A stretch of 64,000 nt of DNA from Stenotrophomonas lactitubi (GTDB lineage: Bacteria > Pseudomonadota > Gammaproteobacteria > Xanthomonadales > Xanthomonadaceae), in assembly GCF_002803515.1 (NCBI RefSeq), contig NZ_PHQX01000001.1:3658001-3722000 (forward strand), given 5' to 3'. Positions 6,102-14,016 of this stretch are shown piece after piece (the stretch's first letter is position 1; each line of letters starts with the position of its first letter). A program made the position numbers and the translations under genes. The notes below the pieces were generated by a model. That model worked only from the letters and a program-made list of their open reading frames with translations, had not been told where the DNA came from and did no database searches.

Positions 6102-6617
6102 ATGCCCCTGACCAATTCCACGAAACGCACCGCCCGAATCGGCTTGGCCGCACTGGCGTGCTTCATCCTCCTGGGCGTGGTCGCCTGGGCCAGCCCGGCC
6201 GACGCTCCGGCAGCGACCGCTGACGACACACCGGAAGGGCTGGTGATCACCAGCCCGCGCATCTGCGCCGCCCTTGCCGTGTACGAGCTCGCCGCCGCCG
6301 ACGACTGGGGCCTGCGCGCCACGGTCGCCAACACTTCCCTCAATGCCTTTCGCGATGCGAGCCGAGTACCGGACTGCGCTGCAGGAGTTACTGAAGCCCT
6401 CTCCCATCATTTCGAGCCTGCCCGTTGGCAACTGGCCCTCGACGCAGTCGATGCGGTGCTGAGCGGCTCCTATCAGGTCTCCCCGGCGGCATGCGTCCGG
6501 GCCAATACGGTTGTCCCCCTATCGGCCGCAGACGGCAAAGAGCCGAGCGCCTCACCGGTGCTGGTCCGGGCGCAGTGCGTCATGCATGAACTGGCTTTCG
6601 TGGAGGTGGCGCCGTGA
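6102..6617 (+). CDS. First gene of early operon: membrane-anchored or exported phage protein, 171 aa
   Basis: The N-terminus (about residues 12-32) is a hydrophobic signal or anchor segment after a basic start. The remainder is probably periplasmic, with cysteines near residues 55, 91, 129 and 158. A segment starting RICAALAVYELAAADDWGLR loosely resembles the start of SleB-type cell-wall hydrolases (CLALNIYHEARGE-like), but the key glutamate is missing, so an enzyme call is not made. It is the first gene after the operator-controlled promoter. Its stop overlaps the GTG of the next gene. Confidence 0.65.
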   Translation: MPLTNSTKRTARIGLAALACFILLGVVAWASPADAPAATADDTPEGLVITSPRICAALAVYELAAADDWGLRATVANTSLNAFRDASRVPDCAAGVTEALSHHFEPARWQLALDAVDAVLSGSYQVSPAACVRANTVVPLSAADGKEPSASPVLVRAQCVMHELAFVEVAP

Positions 6618-6898
6618 TCACCGGCCTCCGTACTGAGCCGCGCGCCGCCATGATCGGCGCACAACGCCTGCCGCTCAGCCCGACCGAGTCGAAGGTGCTG
6701 CAGCTGATCATCAACGCGGGTGACACCCCGATCAGCCGCTCGGCGCTGGAAGACCAGCTCTATGGCGGCGCTGGTCGGAAGTCGAACACGGTGGAAGTGA
6801 CCATCTGCCGCCTGCGCCAGAAGCTGCAGCAGCACGGTTACCGCATCAACGCCACGCGCAGCCGCGGCTACACCATCAGCCAAGGTGGTGCAGCGTGA
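6614..6898 (+). CDS. Stand-alone OmpR/PhoB-type winged-helix protein
   Basis: The 94-aa product is almost only a Trans_reg_C domain. LSPTESKVLQLIINAG is followed by the transactivation-loop region, the recognition helix NTVEVTICRLRQKLQ and the wing ending TRSRGYTI. There is no receiver domain, so it is not a conventional response regulator. It probably binds DNA as part of early phage regulation or host takeover. The start is a GTG overlapping the previous stop (GTGA); an internal ATG 12 codons later is possible but leaves the domain intact. Confidence 0.75.
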   Translation: MITGLRTEPRAAMIGAQRLPLSPTESKVLQLIINAGDTPISRSALEDQLYGGAGRKSNTVEVTICRLRQKLQQHGYRINATRSRGYTISQGGAA

Positions 6899-7119
6899 TC
6901 GCCTCCATCAGTTACCCGCTCGCCCAGCGCGCGGCCAGCGCTGCGAAGGCAGCCGCCACCGCGGCCACCGGCATGGGCTTCCCACCCCGCCTCGTCGCGG
7001 CCGCCGCAGACGTCGCAGCGCGCGCCGTGCTGGATCGTCGCTCCAGTGCCGGCCGAGCCATCGCCGATGTGCGCAAGAGCCTGCGCCGCATGTTGCGAGC
7101 ACAAGGTGGTGCTGCATGA
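6895..7119 (+). CDS. Small Ala/Arg-rich phage protein, 74 aa
   Basis: It starts with GTG overlapping the previous TGA and ends in an ATGA overlap with the next gene. The product is strongly alpha-helical, rich in alanine and arginine, with an amphipathic C-terminal helix (IADVRKSLRRMLRAQ). No domain is recognised. The tight coupling on both sides supports translation. Confidence 0.55.
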   Translation: MIASISYPLAQRAASAAKAAATAATGMGFPPRLVAAAADVAARAVLDRRSSAGRAIADVRKSLRRMLRAQGGAA

Positions 7120-7415
7120 GTGCCGCCGCCACCCCGAGCTTCGCCATCATCGAAGTGCCAGGCTACGGCATGCGCCTGCGCGCTATGAAGGATGAAGGCG
7201 GCTGGAGCATTTCTGGCTGGCGACGCACCCAAGGCAGAAAGGCCATGGTCATGTTCGCTGCCACAGATGCCGCGCCGACCTTCAGCGAGACCGCAGGCCA
7301 GCACTGCGTTGTCGCCGGCCGCACCTACATTTCTCTGCCGACCGCGAGCCAGAAGAAGCTGCAGGCATTCATTGCCTCCACCGAGGGCACCAGCGCCCAA
7401 GGCGGTGCTGAATGA
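7116..7415 (+). CDS. Phage early protein of unknown function, 99 aa
   Basis: The ATG at 7116 overlaps the previous stop (ATGA), and the stop overlaps the next start. The product has a beta-rich N-terminal half (SFAIIEVPGYGMRLRAMK, then WSISGW) and a Ser/Thr-rich tail. It has no membrane segment and no recognised family. The longer frame upstream is in conflict with the preceding gene, so the short start is used. Confidence 0.55.
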   Translation: MSAAATPSFAIIEVPGYGMRLRAMKDEGGWSISGWRRTQGRKAMVMFAATDAAPTFSETAGQHCVVAGRTYISLPTASQKKLQAFIASTEGTSAQGGAE

Positions 7416-7606
7416 GGGCGTCTGCAATCAAGCTACCAGCGCCCGAGCTGACAGCGGATCAGCGCGCCGCCCTGGAGCGGGCGAAACGTCCCCGACGTCA
7501 CCCCTACCGCGTGTACTGCATGCATCAGGCGAGCGCACAGCGCCAGCGTGAGGCGGAAGAACAGCGCCAGCGCGTCGCGTCGAACCTGCACAGGTTGGTG
7601 CGGTGA
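7412..7606 (+). CDS. Small basic phage protein, 64 aa
   Basis: It overlaps its neighbours by four bases (ATGA) upstream and by one base (TGATG) downstream. The product is highly charged (many Arg, Gln and Glu) and helical towards the C-terminus (QREAEEQRQRVASNLHRL). Nucleic-acid or protein binding is conceivable, but nothing is recognised. Confidence 0.5.
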   Translation: MRASAIKLPAPELTADQRAALERAKRPRRHPYRVYCMHQASAQRQREAEEQRQRVASNLHRLVR

Positions 7607-7851
7607 TGGCCTGCCTGCACCTTCTGGGCAGCGGCGTCGACGCCGTGATCGCCAGCACCATCCAGCCCACCCCCGAGCAGCGGCTGCAGCGCTACCAGGT
7701 GGCGCTCGCACTGCACCCAGATCGCTTCCACGCGCTGCGCGTGCAGTTCGGCGAGCAGCACCAACGCGTGCTGAAAGCTGGCCTGCGCATCCGGTACGCC
7801 GAATGGCAGAAGCGAATGCCAGCGCTGTGGCCCCGCATTCGCTCCAACTGA
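7606..7851 (+). CDS. Small phage protein, 81 aa, unknown function
   Basis: The ATG at 7606 overlaps the previous TGA by one base; a GTG one codon earlier is equally possible. The product is basic and helical (QRLQRYQVALALHPDRF, then LRIRYAEWQKRM). No motif suggests a function. It ends 21 bases before the next start. Confidence 0.5.
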   Translation: MACLHLLGSGVDAVIASTIQPTPEQRLQRYQVALALHPDRFHALRVQFGEQHQRVLKAGLRIRYAEWQKRMPALWPRIRSN

Positions 7852-7872
7852 AACAGCGAGCCGGCGCCACAC

Positions 7873-8079
7873 ATGGACCACCGGAACCAGCTCGACATCT
7901 TCGACCACGACCCAGCCCGCCTGGCTAAAGCCAACCGCGCCGCCGCCGAGCACGCCCTAACTGATCCGTTCTTCTCCGCACAGGTCCGACAGGACCGGCA
8001 CGACTACTACATCACCGAAGCCGAGCGCCTCGAACGCCTGGCAGCCATGGCCGAGAAGCCGGCCACCACCGCAGCCTGA
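7873..8079 (+). CDS. Small phage protein, 68 aa, unknown function
   Basis: It begins MDHRNQLDIFDHDPARLAKA, a hydrophilic helical protein with several Asp, His and Arg residues. The gap of 21 bases to the previous gene holds only a weak AG-rich ribosome site (CAGCGAG). It has no recognised domain; the call rests on its place in the packed operon. Confidence 0.5.
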   Translation: MDHRNQLDIFDHDPARLAKANRAAAEHALTDPFFSAQVRQDRHDYYITEAERLERLAAMAEKPATTAA

Positions 8080-8088
8080 GATCTCCCG

Positions 8089-8544
8089 ATGAAACAGCCT
8101 CAGACCAGCACCAACCTTGCACCTGCCGGTGCGCCAATTCCAGACAGCGCGATCGAAGCGTTCCGCGCCGCCTACGCCACTCACGGTACGCAGAAGGGCT
8201 ACGCCGAGGCCATCCGTGCCGGCCTGGCCGCTGCAGCACCGCAGATCAGCCAGGACGCCATGCTCACGCTGGATCAGGACGCACACAACTACCTGGTGCA
8301 GCAGCTGGACGTGGCGCTGAATGGTGTATCCAACGCGGCGCGCGCGCCGGCGCTGCCCGACCTGCTGAGCCAGTGCCAAGCCGAAGCCCGTCGCAGGAAC
8401 GGTCCGGTGCTGACGACACTGCCCATCAGCGCCCAGCACCATTTACGGCAGGTGTTCAAAGACATGGCTGACAGCGCCCGCAGCCTGAGCGACAGCGCGG
8501 TGCGCGAAGTGGTGCTGATGGGCACGGCGGAGGTGCGCGCATGA
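8089..8544 (+). CDS. Phage early protein, 151 aa, unknown function
   Basis: The product is a predicted all-helical soluble protein with an N-terminal region typical of phage accessory proteins (IEAFRAAYATHGTQKGYAEA). It has no cysteine or metal motif. The stop overlaps the ATG of the next gene. No function is inferred beyond membership of the early operon. Confidence 0.55.
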   Translation: MKQPQTSTNLAPAGAPIPDSAIEAFRAAYATHGTQKGYAEAIRAGLAAAAPQISQDAMLTLDQDAHNYLVQQLDVALNGVSNAARAPALPDLLSQCQAEARRRNGPVLTTLPISAQHHLRQVFKDMADSARSLSDSAVREVVLMGTAEVRA

Positions 8545-8789
8545 CCACCGACAAGACCCCCGCCACCCTGGCTGTCGATGTGCTGGCGGTGATGGATCAG
8601 GCGATAGAGCGCGAGAAGGACGCAGGGCAGGCCTACGTCGCGCAGGTAGCAGCCCGCGCCGCAGTCGCCGAGCTGATCGAGGCGGCACAGGCCGTCGAGA
8701 ACAGCTGCGTGCGGCACGACGCCAACGACGCCAACCTTTTCCGACGTCTGGATGCCGCCCTCGCCCGCGTCAAAGGAGAGTCAGCATGA
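8541..8789 (+). CDS. Small helical phage protein, 82 aa
   Basis: It is coupled to both neighbours by ATGA overlaps. It is alanine-rich and helical throughout (AYVAQVAARAAVAELIEAA), with a single cysteine. It may form a coiled coil or helical bundle. No family is recognised. Confidence 0.5.
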   Translation: MTTDKTPATLAVDVLAVMDQAIEREKDAGQAYVAQVAARAAVAELIEAAQAVENSCVRHDANDANLFRRLDAALARVKGESA

Positions 8790-9163
8790 GCAACGACAAG
8801 ACCCTGGCGACCGTGAAGCACGGCGGATGCGTGCAGTTGACCCGAAAGCCCTGCACCACTGCTTCTCCGGTCAACCCCGGCGACTGGATCGCCGATGAGC
8901 CGGGTATGACCCATCCCGAAATCGCGAGAGTTAAAGAAGTGTTCTGGGATGACATCGCCGGCGAGTGGGTGGCCAACATCACCATGTATTCGCCCGATGG
9001 TCAGCGCGGGCGCTTCGAGCCTGCCGTCCCTATGGAAAGCTGGCGCCGCATCCAGCGGCCGGACTTCCCGCTGACACTTGATCGAACCGGCTACCGCTGC
9101 TGGGGATCCAGCCTTGAGTACCTGCCGGAGGTGGGTGCGGAAAACAAGGCGGTGACTTCATGA
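8786..9163 (+). CDS. Phage early protein, 125 aa, unknown function
   Basis: The ribosome site AAAGGAGAG precedes the ATG, which overlaps the previous stop. The protein looks beta-rich, with several Trp and Pro residues (NPGDWIADEPGM, then KEVFWDDIAGEWVANITMYS), and may fold as a small barrel. Four cysteines or histidines are scattered without a clear metal site. No function is assigned. Confidence 0.55.
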   Translation: MSNDKTLATVKHGGCVQLTRKPCTTASPVNPGDWIADEPGMTHPEIARVKEVFWDDIAGEWVANITMYSPDGQRGRFEPAVPMESWRRIQRPDFPLTLDRTGYRCWGSSLEYLPEVGAENKAVTS

Positions 9164-10416
9164 GCGCCTCGGCAAATGTCACGGATGCGATGGTTCATGC
9201 CTTCGAGGACGCCTACTGCAAGAACTGGGAAGCGCAAAGATGCGCACCAGAGGGCACCCAGGAACTGGGCACGTTCTTTGCCACCCGCGCAGGTCTCTCC
9301 GCCGCCCTCTCCGCCCAGCCCTCCCCGGGTGGTCAGGATGCGCTGCTGGCATCGCTGGTCGCCCGGTGGCGCAAGGACGCCGACGAGGTCGGAGCCAGCG
9401 ACAACACGATGTGCCAGAAGATCGCGAACTGCACCATGCGTCACGCGGCCGAACTGCAAGCCGTCATCGCCGCCCGCCAGCCGGTGGGGGCGCCGGTGTG
9501 CAGCGGCGGATTTTTGATTTCCAACGGCAGCGGCGAGAAGTACATGGCGTGGGGACAGGTTGGCCCCGAGTGGACCGCAGACAAGTCCGCCGCACTGTGG
9601 CTGGTTCGTCGCGCCGATGCCGAAGCACTGGCAGCGGAGAACGAGGACGCATGGTCCATCCTGCCGGTCGAGCGTTGCGCGCTGCCGCCGAACGGCTGGG
9701 CGTGCACTTTGGCAGACGGCCATGAGGGGCCGTGTCCGACTATCGCCGCCCCGCCCGCGCAGGCAGCCGATAGCCAGCCGGTGGGGGCAGCCGTAAAGGA
9801 TTCCTTGACCGTTGGCGGTGGGCTGCCGGTGGCCGAGATTTTCGCCGCTTTCCGTCCCGACGGCTCGATTGCCGGTACTGCGTTCTCTGCTGAAGAAGCC
9901 GGGTACTGGCAAGGGTGCAAGGTGGTTCGCTACACCACTCCGTCCGCGCAGGCCGTGGACCTGCCCTATTCGCTCGACGCCGATCCGGCAGGCATCCGTG
10001 CCCGCGTCGCCGACGTAATCACCGGCACGCTGATGGTTGGCGCGCAGGGCCATACACCGCCACCAGCGGGCCACTGGGCCGAGCCGTTCTGGCAGGCAGC
10101 ACGAGCCGATGCGAAAGCGCAGGCCGTGGACCTCGATCCGATCAACGTGTTCGTGCAGGACTACGAGCTGGGCCGTGGCCGCATCGTGGTGACCTGCTAC
10201 GGACAGGCGTGGTGCGGGTTCTGGGGTGCTATGGGCGAGCGCACGGTGATGCAATTCGTAGCTGCATGCGACGCGGACTATGTGGCCGGCAACATGCTCA
10301 GCGGCCGGCATGAGCACGTGAAGAAGCATGAGCGCGTCTACGTGGAGCGTATCGCCGCCGAGGTCATCGCCGAGTTTCGCGCCCTGATCGACAACCAGGC
10401 GGTGGGCAATGGCTAA
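9160..10416 (+). CDS. Mosaic phage protein, 418 aa, unknown function
   Basis: Three regions can be seen. An N-terminal helical part spans about residues 1-110, with Pro-rich joints. A middle part (about 110-270) contains separate beta-rich segments (GGFLISNGSGEKYMAW and AEIFAAFRPDGSIAG). A C-terminal part (about 325-415) holds ELGRGRIVVTCYGQAWCGFWG and an acidic cysteine segment (AACDADYVAGN). The C-terminal part resembles a module seen in other phage hypothetical proteins, from general familiarity only. Recurrent SAQAVDL and AQAVDL joints suggest shuffling of modules. It overlaps both neighbours. Confidence 0.6.
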   Translation: MSASANVTDAMVHAFEDAYCKNWEAQRCAPEGTQELGTFFATRAGLSAALSAQPSPGGQDALLASLVARWRKDADEVGASDNTMCQKIANCTMRHAAELQAVIAARQPVGAPVCSGGFLISNGSGEKYMAWGQVGPEWTADKSAALWLVRRADAEALAAENEDAWSILPVERCALPPNGWACTLADGHEGPCPTIAAPPAQAADSQPVGAAVKDSLTVGGGLPVAEIFAAFRPDGSIAGTAFSAEEAGYWQGCKVVRYTTPSAQAVDLPYSLDADPAGIRARVADVITGTLMVGAQGHTPPPAGHWAEPFWQAARADAKAQAVDLDPINVFVQDYELGRGRIVVTCYGQAWCGFWGAMGERTVMQFVAACDADYVAGNMLSGRHEHVKKHERVYVERIAAEVIAEFRALIDNQAVGNG

Positions 10417-10636
10417 GCCGACCATCCGCACGTCCACATCCGCACTGGTGCAGGTCACCGTGGAGGTCCACGCCGGTTCATGGGGCGAGGGCTGCCAGTT
10501 GGACCAAGTGTATCGGCAAGCGGCCGAAAGCGCACTCGGCAAGTTGCACGGCGCCCTGGACAAGCTCGGCATTCGCATCGTTGGCGTGGCGTCCGTCAAG
10601 GCGATCACCACCGACACGGCGGTGCGCAATGGCTGA
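10409..10636 (+). CDS. Small phage protein, 75 aa, unknown function
   Basis: It starts inside the end of the mosaic gene (8-base overlap) and overlaps the PAPS-reductase-like gene by 8 bases. The product has alternating beta and alpha segments (ALVQVTVEVHAGSWG, then LHGALDKLGIRIVGV), consistent with a compact ferredoxin-like or similar fold. No function is known. Confidence 0.5.
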   Translation: MAKPTIRTSTSALVQVTVEVHAGSWGEGCQLDQVYRQAAESALGKLHGALDKLGIRIVGVASVKAITTDTAVRNG

Positions 10637-11387
10637 TCGCCCCATGATCGCGGTGTGGTTCTCCTGCGGGGCTGCAAGCGCCGTGGCCGCGAAGCTGACC
10701 ATCGAACGCTATGGCGCTACCCACGATATCCGTGTCGTGAACAACCCCGTCGCCGAGGAAGATCCCGACAACCTTCGCTTTGCCGATGACGTAGCGACCT
10801 GGCTCGGCGTGGAGATCGAACGGGCCATCAATCCCAAGTGGCCAACCTGCTCCTGCGAAGACGTTTGGGAGAAGGAGCGCTTCATGGCCGGCGTGTCCGG
10901 AGCGCCCTGCACTCGCGCCCTCAAGAAGCGTGCGCGCCAGCATTGGGAGACCGAGAACACCGCCGATTTCCACGTGCTCGGCTTCACTGTCGAGGAGCAG
11001 GCGCGGCATGACCGCTTCGTGCTCACCGAGCGGCCGAACGTGCTACCGGTGCTGATCGAGGCCGGCATGACAAAGACCGACTGCGCGGCCACGTTGATGG
11101 CCGAGGGCATCGCCCTGCCGGCGATCTACCTGCGCGGCTATCCCAATGCGAACTGCATCGGTTGCGTGAAATCGCAGTCGCCGACCTACTGGAACCACGT
11201 GCGTGAGAAAGACCCGGAAGTGTTCCGGCGGCGAGCAGAACAGTCCCGGCGGATCGGCGCCAAGCTGGTGAAGATCCGAGGCAAGCGCGTGTTCCTTGAC
11301 GAACTCAAGGTTACCGACAAGGGCGGCCCTATGAAGTCCCTCAACTTCGATTGCGGGATTTTCTGCGAGGAGCCTGCGCATGGCTGA
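10629..11387 (+). CDS. Phage PAPS reductase/ATP-pyrophosphatase-family protein
   Basis: The N-terminus AVWFSCGAASAVAAKL is the PP-loop seen in phage members of the phosphoadenosine-phosphosulfate-reductase superfamily, a fold that activates substrates by adenylation (PAPS reductase, DndC, tRNA thiolases). Later motifs include a CSCEDVW stretch, GAPCTRALKKRA, CIGC, and near the C-terminus DCGIFC. This cysteine set could hold a cluster or thiolate chemistry. Length is 252 aa from the ATG at 10629. It lies two genes before a DNA methyltransferase, so a role in nucleic-acid modification or sulfur chemistry is possible, but the true substrate is unknown. Confidence 0.75.
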   Translation: MADRPMIAVWFSCGAASAVAAKLTIERYGATHDIRVVNNPVAEEDPDNLRFADDVATWLGVEIERAINPKWPTCSCEDVWEKERFMAGVSGAPCTRALKKRARQHWETENTADFHVLGFTVEEQARHDRFVLTERPNVLPVLIEAGMTKTDCAATLMAEGIALPAIYLRGYPNANCIGCVKSQSPTYWNHVREKDPEVFRRRAEQSRRIGAKLVKIRGKRVFLDELKVTDKGGPMKSLNFDCGIFCEEPAHG

Positions 11388-11688
11388 CCAGCTTCTCAGC
11401 AACCCGGCCCAGGCATCGGTGCCCTATTCCGACGGCCCGATCTGGAACGCGTTTGGCCTCACCTATGCCGCATACCTGGTGGTGCCTCGTCGCACCCTGC
11501 AGTCAATGCCAAAGGAATGGCAGGAACGCTTCGTCGCCCTGATGGCCGAGGCGTACGAGCGCCTTCCCGACTGCGCATTCCCCGAGTACAGCGTGCAGCG
11601 GAAGGAAAACGGTCGATTCATCGAAGACCCGCTCCGTGACTACCGACACACCGGCCCCATCGCACCCAAGGATTCCACCAATGGCTGA
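11380..11688 (+). CDS. Phage protein between PAPS-reductase-like and methyltransferase genes, 102 aa
   Basis: It overlaps the upstream gene by 8 bases and the methyltransferase gene by 8 bases, so all three are likely co-translated. The product has aromatic-rich segments (WNAFGLTYAAYLVVPR, then MPKEWQERFVALM) and is likely a small globular helper. No domain is recognised; its tight placement makes a link to the neighbouring enzymes plausible. Confidence 0.6.
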   Translation: MADQLLSNPAQASVPYSDGPIWNAFGLTYAAYLVVPRRTLQSMPKEWQERFVALMAEAYERLPDCAFPEYSVQRKENGRFIEDPLRDYRHTGPIAPKDSTNG

Positions 11689-13834
11689 CGGCTCCCGCTC
11701 CTTCAACTTCCCCGCCCCGCAGCGCTCCCGCCTGCGCCCGCGCGAAATCGTGGTGGATCTGTTCGCCGGCGGCGGCGGTGCATCGGAAGGCCTCAAGCAG
11801 GCGCTGGGCATCGATCCCGCACTGGCCTACAACCATGACGAGCTCGCCATCGGCATGCACGCTGCGAACCACCCACTGACCCAGCACCACCGCGAGGATA
11901 TCTGGCACGCCGACCCGCGCGTGGACGTGGCCGGCCGCCCCATCGGCTGGTTCCATGCCTCCCCGGATTGCACGCACTTCAGCCAGGCCAAGGGCGGTCA
12001 GCCGCGCAGCAGGAAGACCCGCGCCCTTTCGTGGGTGGTCCTGAAGTGGGTTGGCCAGCTGAGGCGCGCAGACCAAGCCAACGGGACCAACACCGCTCCG
12101 CGCATCATCTCCATGGAGAACGTTTGGCAGATCCTGACCTGGGGTCCGCTGGTCGCCAAGCGCTGCAGCAAGACCGGCCGCGTCGTCACCCTGGACCTGA
12201 TCCAGGCCGTCGATGAGGGCACCGGGAAGCCCGTATTCCGCAGGGGCAAGCCGGTGATGACCAATCGAATTGCCGACAAGGGCGAGCGCGTTCCCGTCGA
12301 GCGCCAGGCACTTGTGCCTGACAAGCGCCACATCGGACGCACCTGGCGCCAGTTCGTTGCCGCCCTTCGTGCGCTCGGCTACGTGGTCGAGTGGCGCAAG
12401 CTGGTGGCCAGCGACTACGGCGCCGGCACCAGCCGCGAACGCCTGTTCTTGCTCGGCCGCCGCGACGGCGAGCCCATCGTGTGGCCCGCTGCCAGCCACG
12501 GCCCCAATCCGGGCCAGACGCCGCGCGTAACTGCTGCCGACTGCCTGGACTTCTCCATCCCCTGCCCCTCCATCTTCACCCGCGCCCGCCCGCTGGCCGA
12601 CGCCACCATGCGCCGCATCGCCAAGGGCGTCATGCGCCACGTCATCAACTCGGCCGATCCGTTCATTGTCCCCGTGACGCACCAGGGCGGCGACCGCGTG
12701 CATGACGTGCGCGAGCCCATGCGCACGATCACTGCCGCCAACCGCGGCGAGTTGATGCTGGCCGCGCCGGAACTGGCACCGTTCCTCACTGAGCACGCCA
12801 ACGCCAGCACGCAACGCACGATGGCCGCGAACGAACCGCTTCGCACCATGTGCGCCGAGGTGAAGGGAGGCCATTTTTCGGTGGTATCGCCCATCTTGGC
12901 AGGCGTCGGCGGCCGTGCTGGTCAGTCCGAGCCACGTTCGGGCGGCGAACCGCTCTACACGATGACCACCAAGGCAGATACCGCACTGGTGGCGCCGACG
13001 CTGGTGCAAACCGGTTACGGCGAGCGCGTTGGCCAGGCGCCGCGCGCGCTCGACCTGCAGCAGCCGCTTGGCACTGTCGTCGCCGGCGCCGTAAAGCACG
13101 CTGTGGCTGCTCCTCACCTGGTGAAATTCAGGGGTGACAGCATCGGAACGCCAGCCACCGAGCCGGTGCCGACGATTACCTCTGGAGCGGGGGCAGCGCG
13201 GCCAGCGGGCGCAGCGCATGCCCTTGGCGTAGCTACTGCGTTCCTTGAGCAGGCCAACGGCGGCTTCTACCAAGGCGCAGGCAACGATGCGCGCGACCCA
13301 GTGAGCACCATCACCGCCAGCGGCAGCCAGCAGCGCCTGGTCGCTGCACACCTGACGGCGATGGCGCAGAACGTGGTGGGGAACGATCTGCGCGTGCCTC
13401 TGCCGACCGTGCTCGCCGGTGCAACGCGCTTCGCCGAAGTGGAATGCACCCTGAGCCCCGAACAGGAAGCGGGCGCCCTGCGCGTCGCCGCCTTCCTGGT
13501 GAAGTACTACGGAACCGGTGCCAATGTGCCGAGCCTTTCGGATCCGGTCGACACCATCACCACCAAGGATCGGCTGGCGCTGGTCACGGTGGTGATCAAG
13601 GGCACGCCGTACGTCATCGTGGATATCGGCCTGCGTATGCTCAAGCCGCACGAGCTGTACCGCGCGCAGGGTTTCCCAACCGGGTACATCATCGATCGCA
13701 CTGCCAACGGAACGCCGCTCACCACCAGCGCGGCCGTCCGCATGGTGGGCAACAGCGTCAGCCCGCCACCGCTGCGCGCCCTGGCCGAGGCCAATCTGGA
13801 CCGGGTGCCGGCCGACATGGCGGTGGCGGCGTGA
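11681..13834 (+). CDS. Phage DNA C5-cytosine methyltransferase with internal repeats
   Basis: Catalytic motifs are in order. Motif I is DLFAGGGGASEG (26-37). The catalytic cysteine is Cys97 in SPDCTHFS (motif IV, with Asp-Cys replacing Pro-Cys). Motif VI is ENV (146-148), RER (252-254) matches motif VIII, and GNSV near the C-terminus is motif X. Between about residues 330 and 640, where the target-recognition domain should lie, the protein has five or six imperfect units built around (D/E)P-x-T-I/M-T or PL-x-T-M and a following LV/VAP segment. It probably methylates phage DNA against host restriction. Length is 717 aa. No restriction enzyme is adjacent. Confidence 0.9.
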   Translation: MADGSRSFNFPAPQRSRLRPREIVVDLFAGGGGASEGLKQALGIDPALAYNHDELAIGMHAANHPLTQHHREDIWHADPRVDVAGRPIGWFHASPDCTHFSQAKGGQPRSRKTRALSWVVLKWVGQLRRADQANGTNTAPRIISMENVWQILTWGPLVAKRCSKTGRVVTLDLIQAVDEGTGKPVFRRGKPVMTNRIADKGERVPVERQALVPDKRHIGRTWRQFVAALRALGYVVEWRKLVASDYGAGTSRERLFLLGRRDGEPIVWPAASHGPNPGQTPRVTAADCLDFSIPCPSIFTRARPLADATMRRIAKGVMRHVINSADPFIVPVTHQGGDRVHDVREPMRTITAANRGELMLAAPELAPFLTEHANASTQRTMAANEPLRTMCAEVKGGHFSVVSPILAGVGGRAGQSEPRSGGEPLYTMTTKADTALVAPTLVQTGYGERVGQAPRALDLQQPLGTVVAGAVKHAVAAPHLVKFRGDSIGTPATEPVPTITSGAGAARPAGAAHALGVATAFLEQANGGFYQGAGNDARDPVSTITASGSQQRLVAAHLTAMAQNVVGNDLRVPLPTVLAGATRFAEVECTLSPEQEAGALRVAAFLVKYYGTGANVPSLSDPVDTITTKDRLALVTVVIKGTPYVIVDIGLRMLKPHELYRAQGFPTGYIIDRTANGTPLTTSAAVRMVGNSVSPPPLRALAEANLDRVPADMAVAA

Positions 13835-14016
13835 CCGGCGCCGCTCTGGCCAAGCACGTCGCACGAGTGCTGCTGACGGAATGCCGGGCACGCCGGCACG
13901 GCCTAGGGTTCTGGTTCGCCTTCAACGCTGCACAGCGCGCGCGCTCTCGTGCCACGCCACAGCGACTGCGACCGGCACTCCCGCCACTGCCCACCCAACT
14001 GGACCTGTTCGCATGA
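13831..14016 (+). CDS. Small basic phage protein, 61 aa
   Basis: It starts with GTG overlapping the methyltransferase TGA (GTGA) and ends in an ATGA overlap with the next gene. The product is Arg-rich (ECRARRHGLGFWFAFNAAQR, then ARSRATPQRL) and ends with PTQLDLF. That ending resembles the short C-terminal peptide (QL-x-LF) by which proteins dock to the beta sliding clamp, so clamp binding is a testable idea. No domain is recognised. Confidence 0.5.
   Translation: MTGAALAKHVARVLLTECRARRHGLGFWFAFNAAQRARSRATPQRLRPALPPLPTQLDLFA

Noticed and set aside
9091..10677. 528-aa minus-strand frame in the phage operon
   Set aside because: It is antisense to the coupled plus-strand genes, with a His/Ala/Arg-rich shadow composition.
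11618..13891. 757-aa minus-strand frame antisense to the methyltransferase
   Set aside because: The plus strand has all methyltransferase motifs; the antisense frame has none.
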